Positions 14,603 to 17,921 of a DNA stretch of 17,921 nt are shown piece by piece. Below the pieces are notes generated by a model. That model was not told where the DNA came from and searched no databases. It was given only the letters and a program-made list of their open reading frames with translations. This stretch comes from an uncultured Zetaproteobacteria bacterium (GTDB lineage Bacteria; Pseudomonadota; Zetaproteobacteria; Mariprofundales; Mariprofundaceae). Position 1 is the stretch's first letter; every line of letters starts with the position of its first letter. A program made the position numbers and the translations under genes. The DNA lies in assembly GCA_913056285.1 (NCBI GenBank), contig CAJXNE010000018.1:1-17921 (forward strand). Direction: 5' to 3'.

Positions 14603-15496
14603 TTATGTTTGAAGTGTTTCGCTTGTCGTGCAAACACGATTTCGGCCTGAGTCTTTAGCGGCGTACATGCACTCATCCGCCTCATGTAACAGCTGCTCTA
14701 TGACTGTTTTAAGATCGGTGCGTTTCGTGGTGGTATCAAGCGTAGCGATTCCAGCCGAAAAACTGACTTTTATGGATTGATCGTTATCCAGACAAATCTT
14801 TGAAGCATTAAGTTGTTTCAGCCATTGCTCTGCAGCTTTTCTGGCACCGTCCAGCCCGGTATGAGACAGCAACACAATAAATTCTTCTCCGCCCCAGCGG
14901 CCCGGGACATCCGAGTCCCTTACATTTGCGCGTAATACATCAGCCACACGGGACAAAACCAGATCTCCGGCCGCATGGCCGTAAACATCATTAACCTGTT
15001 TGAAGTGATCAAGATCGAACATCACGATGGTAAAATCATGTTGGTAGCGCAAGGCTTGAGAAACACCCTGTTGCATTTGATCAAGTATGTGGCGCCTGTT
15101 ATACAATTTTGTCAGCGGGTCGTGACTCGCCTCATAGCGCAGTTCGTCCTTGGCCTTTTTCAGGTTGGTGATCATATTATGCATCAGCCGCGCTTCCATG
15201 CCGCCGATGATGCCGCCTGCGCCAACAATCTCTGCGGCTACTGCCTCAATCATTTCATTCCCCGTCATATTAAATGCAACACATGGTGCACTATCATGTA
15301 AGGCTTGCTCAACCGATGCATAGACAGCGATGCCTTGTTCTCTGGCCACGGCCATGGCCGGCGCGTTCGGATCCAGATCAACCACGGCTACCACACTAAC
15401 CAGTTTCTCATCCAACAGCATTTCCAGAATAGCACTGCCACCTCGACCGCCGCCAAGAATCACGGCCCGATGTGGATCTTCCTGTAATGGGTTCAT
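14603..15496 (-). CDS. Diguanylate cyclase with N-terminal Rossmann-fold (NAD(P)-binding-like) domain
   Basis: This 297-residue soluble protein joins two domains. Residues 10-110 look like a Rossmann nucleotide-binding domain. The glycine loop is VILGGGRGGS (12-21), and the second strand ends in VVDLD with an acidic residue (D40), which usually favours NAD(H). LDPNAPAMAVAREQGIAVY and AFNMTGNEM follow, as in dinucleotide-binding domains of oxidoreductases. No catalytic domain follows. Instead a short helix (110-122) leads into a full GGDEF domain (about 123-290) with GGEEF at 202-206 and an intact inhibitory site RDSD (193-196) exactly five residues before it, so it should make c-di-GMP under product control. 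The start ATG has GGGTGG about 7 nt upstream. It sits alone, 89 bp before the adenylate cyclase gene on the same strand, and diverges from yhbY. The ligand is inferred, not shown. Confidence 0.88.
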   Translation of the reverse strand: MNPLQEDPHRAVILGGGRGGSAILEMLLDEKLVSVVAVVDLDPNAPAMAVAREQGIAVYASVEQALHDSAPCVAFNMTGNEMIEAVAAEIVGAGGIIGGMEARLMHNMITNLKKAKDELRYEASHDPLTKLYNRRHILDQMQQGVSQALRYQHDFTIVMFDLDHFKQVNDVYGHAAGDLVLSRVADVLRANVRDSDVPGRWGGEEFIVLLSHTGLDGARKAAEQWLKQLNASKICLDNDQSIKVSFSAGIATLDTTTKRTDLKTVIEQLLHEADECMYAAKDSGRNRVCTTSETLQT

Positions 15497-15586
15497 ATAT
15501 TTTCCACCCTGATGCGTATTGTTCGTTAACCCCCTGACACCCTAGGATTAAACAGTAGCAATTTTCATACCATTTCCTGATGCTAT

Positions 15587-15595
15587 TGCTATGAT
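15587..15595 (+). promoter_or_regulatory. Candidate extended -10 promoter for yhbY
   Basis: TGCTATGAT is an extended -10 (TGn plus TATGAT, five of six consensus bases). It would start transcription near 15602, about 12 nt before the yhbY ATG, leaving just room for the GGAG ribosome binding site at 15603-15606. It overlaps one arm of a 7-bp inverted repeat, TAGCAAT (15556-15562) and ATTGCTA (15585-15591). No good -35 is seen. Confidence 0.45.
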
Positions 15596-15613
15596 GCGCC
15601 GCTGGAGCAAACC

Positions 15614-15898
15614 ATGACCCTAAACATCAAACAACGCAAAGAACTTAAAGCTAGAGCACACCATCTCAAGCCTGTTGTCCGGGTCGGGCAAAAAGGCTTG
15701 AGTGAAAACCTGCTACAGGAAGCCTCGCAAGCACTGGATATCCATGAGTTGATCAAAGTGCATATTGCCCAGGACGACCGTGAAGCGCGGGCTGAGTGTA
15801 TGCATGAACTGGCCAGCCACTGCGAGGCAGATATGGTCGGAAGAATCGGCAAGATTTGCATTCTGTATCGGAAAAAAACGGCGCCGGAAACAAACTGA
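15614..15898 (+). CDS. yhbY: YhbY-family CRM-domain RNA-binding protein
   Basis: This 94-residue protein is a complete single CRM domain, the YhbY family, which associates with pre-50S ribosomal subunits in E. coli. The family pattern is clear: an N-terminal LNIKQRKELKARAHHLKPVV, the GxxG-type loop VRVGQKGLSENLL, then HELIKVHI and a C-terminal strand GKICILYRKK. Length is usual. The ATG has GGAG about 7 nt upstream. A bolA-family gene starts 3 nt after the stop, so the two form a small operon. In many proteobacteria yhbY instead sits by ftsH and rlmE, which are not seen here. Confidence 0.93.
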   Translation: MTLNIKQRKELKARAHHLKPVVRVGQKGLSENLLQEASQALDIHELIKVHIAQDDREARAECMHELASHCEADMVGRIGKICILYRKKTAPETN

Positions 15899-15901
15899 TT
15901 C

Positions 15902-16171
15902 ATGCATGCCACCCGGGATACCATTCATGCGCTATTAGATCAGGCGTTTCAACCGCTGTCGCTGCACATCGAAGATGAGTCGTGGAAACATGCCGGCCAT
16001 GCCGGTGCGAAAGAAAGCGGCGGCGGTCATTTTGTTGTCCATATTGCATCTGAGCATTTTGCCGGCCTATCGCGCAGTCAGTGCCACCGCATGATTTACC
16101 GGGCGCTTGGCAGTCTGTTTCCTGCCGAAATCCACGCGTTGAGCATTCACATCGACGCGCCTGATCATTGA
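15902..16171 (+). CDS. BolA-family protein
   Basis: This 89-residue protein has the BolA pattern: an N-terminal helix (RDTIHALLDQAFQPLSLHIED), the HAGHAG loop, GGGHFVVHIASEHFAGLS, the RSQCHRMIYRAL helix corresponding to the usual RHRLVY motif, and the C-terminal IHALSIHI. BolA proteins bind monothiol glutaredoxins and share 2Fe-2S clusters, and some act as transcriptional regulators of stress and biofilm genes. The conserved C-terminal His is present. Whether it is BolA proper or an IbaG-type paralogue cannot be settled by eye. It starts 3 nt after yhbY with only a weak ribosome binding site, so it probably relies on coupling. Confidence 0.9.
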   Translation: MHATRDTIHALLDQAFQPLSLHIEDESWKHAGHAGAKESGGGHFVVHIASEHFAGLSRSQCHRMIYRALGSLFPAEIHALSIHIDAPDH

Positions 16172-16205
16172 TGCATGATTGCTCACTCAGCCCATTCTGA
16201 TACGC

Positions 16206-16220
16206 TGGCCTGATTCTTGC
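16206..16220 (+). promoter_or_regulatory. Candidate sigma-54 (-24/-12) promoter
   Basis: TGGCCTGATTCTTGC matches the RpoN consensus TGGCAC-N5-TTGC. The GG and GC dinucleotides are exactly 10 nt apart, and TGGC and TTGC are both perfect. Transcription would begin about 12 nt after the GC, near 16232. That is directly at the ATG (16233) of the next gene, so the mRNA would be almost leaderless or translation would start further in. It lies in the 61-bp gap after the bolA-family gene. No enhancer-binding-protein site was identified. Confidence 0.5.
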
Positions 16221-16232
16221 GTGTTCAAGCAC

Positions 16233-16613
16233 ATGAAGATTCATAACAATCAGCCTATCAATGGCAAAACCATTCGCAAAACATCCCGCAATAGCAGCGG
16301 GGGCGTGTTCGGCAAAATGCTGGAATCTGAAATTAATCAGGTGCAAGTTACCAGTGAAAGTCACGCGGATACATCCAAACAGCCGATGCAAGAGGCATGG
16401 CATACGCTGGATGAGAGCGTATCATTGCTTGATGAAGCGATGCAATGTATTGAATCGGGTGACAGTCCGCCCCGCCAATTGATCCATGATATTGAGAAAC
16501 TGCGTTCTCTATTGCGTCAGCAGGTGACATCCGGCAGCCCTGACGCGGAACTGCAACAGGCAGACACGCTGTTGGCTGTCGAGGCAGCACGTATTCGTTC
16601 CATGCAAGCCTGA
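16233..16613 (+). CDS. Small helical protein, possible flagellar assembly factor (FliX-like)
   Basis: This 126-residue protein has a basic, probably disordered N-terminus (MKIHNNQPINGKTIRKTS), a VFGKMLESEI patch (about 25-34) and a C-terminal helical region from about residue 50, ending LLAVEAARIRSM. The plan (MKI-type start, flexible segment, then a helical LLDEAMQCIESGD-type domain ending in a VExARx helix) recalls FliX-type flagellar regulators by eye, but similarity is low and I would keep it hypothetical. The frame is open to a TTG at 16179. I chose the ATG at 16233 because it follows the sigma-54-like promoter and begins MKI. There is no clear ribosome binding site. The diguanylate cyclase gene follows after 13 nt. 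Confidence 0.6.
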   Translation: MKIHNNQPINGKTIRKTSRNSSGGVFGKMLESEINQVQVTSESHADTSKQPMQEAWHTLDESVSLLDEAMQCIESGDSPPRQLIHDIEKLRSLLRQQVTSGSPDAELQQADTLLAVEAARIRSMQA

Positions 16614-16626
16614 CCTGAACCTCGGC

Positions 16627-17883
16627 ATGAATTTGAGAGAAAGCATCAACCAATTGCTGGAAGATATGGACACGGTTCGACCCATTGTGATCGCAGCCAT
16701 GCCGGATGATCTTGAGTTGCGCGCCATGACCCGCCGCATGATTGCAGAGCTGGAAGCAATCAAACATGAACCTGCCGTGCCGCAGGAAACCTACTTCTGG
16801 CTGTGTGAGCTGGCATCAAAACTATTGGATGCTGAACATGGCGCTCTGCTTAAGCCGGGCGTCGATGGCACGGTGCCGCAAACTGCACGTGATGCCGTGA
16901 CAGCGCATATTGAATTGCGCCAGAGTCTGCTGATGCAGGCCATGTATGATATCCCGCCTGTGCAGATACTGCTGGATCAAAGTTGCGACCGCATAGGAGG
17001 TGCAGCAGATAAAACAGCTCCACTGGTAAAACGCGCTCAACATTTGGAAAAGCTGCTGCACAATCACCTTCAGGATGATGCGGCGTTAAAGGATGAGCTA
17101 CAGCAGTTAATTGTAGCATTTGCACCGTCTATGAGTGCTATTTCCGATCTGCTGAAGCAGGTTGGAGAAGATTCGCCGGAGCTGAATGAGGCCCGTAATA
17201 TCCTGGAGCAGGATTTACCCGAAAACGTTGAAGAGGCCAGAACATTGCTGCGCAGCGCCAGTCAGAATATTTTGCAGGCCGGCAACACGCTGGCTTCGGC
17301 CAGTCAGAAGCTGAATGCGACCATTGAACAACAGGTTGAAAAGTTGTCGATGCTATCGACCCGGTTGCAGCAGGCGGAATCAGAAGCACGCATTGATCCG
17401 CTGACTGACTTACCCAATCGCCGCAGTCTGGCTGAATTTCTCAAGCGTGATGCCAATGCCAATTTCTGTTTTCTCATTATCGATATTGATTTTTTCAAAA
17501 CGATCAATGACAGCTTCGGGCACGATGTTGGTGATGAGATTCTGCAACAGCTTGCCACCCTGCTGAAGGAGAGTATTCGGGATAGCGATTTTGCAGCACG
17601 TATTGGTGGTGAAGAGTTCTGTATTGTCTTTCCTGGGGCCAGTATTGAAATCAGCTTTAAGCTGGCCGGCAAACTATGTCAGACCATTGCTTCGCACACA
17701 TTCCAAACCAGAGGTGGAAACATTGATGTGACTATCAGTATCGGTGTGGCTGAACGCGCCGCAGGGATGAGTCATAGCGACACCTTCAAGGCTGCAGATC
17801 AGGCTTTATATGTGTCGAAGCAACAGGGACGTAACCGGGCAACACAAGCTCCAGCTCCACAAGCACCAGCCCATTCAGTCTGA
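16627..17883 (+). CDS. Soluble diguanylate cyclase with long helical N-terminal region
   Basis: This 418-residue protein has no membrane segment. Residues 1-250 are almost wholly helical, with a coiled-coil stretch before the output domain (about 205-252). A complete GGDEF domain follows (about 253-405): DPLTDLPNRRSL (257-268), IIDIDFFKTINDSFGHDVGD (284-303), GGEEF (327-331) and the inhibitory RDSD (318-321) exactly five residues before it. It should therefore synthesise c-di-GMP with product feedback. The C-terminal tail is Ala/Pro-rich (residues 407-418). It lies 13 nt after the small helical protein gene and probably shares its transcript, which could be sigma-54-dependent. The ATG at 16627 has no obvious ribosome binding site. 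The N-terminal region is not a domain I recognise. Confidence 0.9.
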   Translation: MNLRESINQLLEDMDTVRPIVIAAMPDDLELRAMTRRMIAELEAIKHEPAVPQETYFWLCELASKLLDAEHGALLKPGVDGTVPQTARDAVTAHIELRQSLLMQAMYDIPPVQILLDQSCDRIGGAADKTAPLVKRAQHLEKLLHNHLQDDAALKDELQQLIVAFAPSMSAISDLLKQVGEDSPELNEARNILEQDLPENVEEARTLLRSASQNILQAGNTLASASQKLNATIEQQVEKLSMLSTRLQQAESEARIDPLTDLPNRRSLAEFLKRDANANFCFLIIDIDFFKTINDSFGHDVGDEILQQLATLLKESIRDSDFAARIGGEEFCIVFPGASIEISFKLAGKLCQTIASHTFQTRGGNIDVTISIGVAERAAGMSHSDTFKAADQALYVSKQQGRNRATQAPAPQAPAHSV

Positions 17884-17898
17884 CGCGCAGGTTTTACA

Positions 17899-17921
17899 AT
17901 GCCATCCAAACGCGTTCACCG
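17899..17921 (+). CDS. Possible start of a further gene, cut by the window edge
   Basis: An ATG at 17899 opens a frame of seven codons (MPSKRVH) to the end of the window. GCAGG (17887-17891) lies 7 nt upstream, and the start is 15 nt after the diguanylate cyclase stop, which would fit a third gene in the same unit. Too little is visible to say more. Confidence 0.3.

Noticed and set aside
15900..16403. 167-codon frame on the minus strand
   Set aside because: It is antisense to the bolA-family gene and the next gene, both of which have clear protein signals or better context. It is rich in Cys, Arg and His, typical of a shadow frame.
1..17921. CRISPR arrays, insertion sequences, prophage genes, tRNA or rRNA genes
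   Set aside because: None seen: no regularly spaced repeats, transposase or integrase motifs, or recognisable RNA gene sequences. Gene-free gaps are all under 160 bp.

Overview
The window looks like chromosomal core sequence from a Gram-negative proteobacterium. It has bacterial HisRS and IspG, a MaeB-type malic enzyme, YhbY and BolA proteins, a lipobox lipoprotein and a periplasmic LapG/inner-membrane LapD pair. Base composition is moderate and even, and I see no insertion sequences, phage genes, CRISPR arrays, tRNA or rRNA. The mix of a gamma-like gene set with many c-di-GMP proteins would suit a Gammaproteobacterium or a Zetaproteobacterium (Mariprofundus-like). That placement is a guess from general impression, not a search result.

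Layout. (1) 75-1161, minus: a hotdog-fold DUF4442 protein and a DsbA-fold 2-hydroxychromene-2-carboxylate isomerase-like protein in overlapping frames. They diverge from an HxlR-type regulator at 1284-1757 across a short AT-rich region holding a dyad. The regulator overlaps a GAF-PP2C (RsbU/SpoIIE-type) phosphatase at 1747-3033. (2) 3045-5309, minus: NADP-malic enzyme fused to a phosphotransacetylase-like domain, divergent from a ketopantoate reductase-family gene at 5419-6327. (3) 6409-6622: a strong CRP-like 22-bp dyad followed by a 46-residue single-pass membrane protein too short for routine ORF calling. (4) 6665-9369, minus: lapG then lapD, the periplasmic protease and degenerate GGDEF/EAL receptor that control adhesin retention in response to c-di-GMP. 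(5) 9514-14513, minus: a probable transcription unit of a class III adenylate cyclase, a TPR-like lipoprotein, ispG and hisS, ending at a plausible intrinsic terminator. (6) 14603-15496, minus: a Rossmann-fold domain fused to an intact GGDEF domain. (7) 15614-16171, plus: yhbY and a bolA-family gene. (8) 16233-17883, plus: a small protein with some resemblance to flagellar assembly regulators, preceded by a good sigma-54 promoter match, then a soluble diguanylate cyclase. A further gene may begin at the right edge.

Taken together, the window is rich in signalling genes: two apparently active diguanylate cyclases, a c-di-GMP receptor with its protease effector, a membrane adenylate cyclase, a CRP-like site and a PP2C phosphatase, set among housekeeping genes (hisS, ispG, maeB, yhbY). 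The most unusual pieces are the Rossmann-GGDEF fusion (a possible link from NAD(P)/redox state to c-di-GMP), the possible sigma-54-controlled unit of the small protein and diguanylate cyclase, and the CRP-like site in front of an undescribed microprotein.
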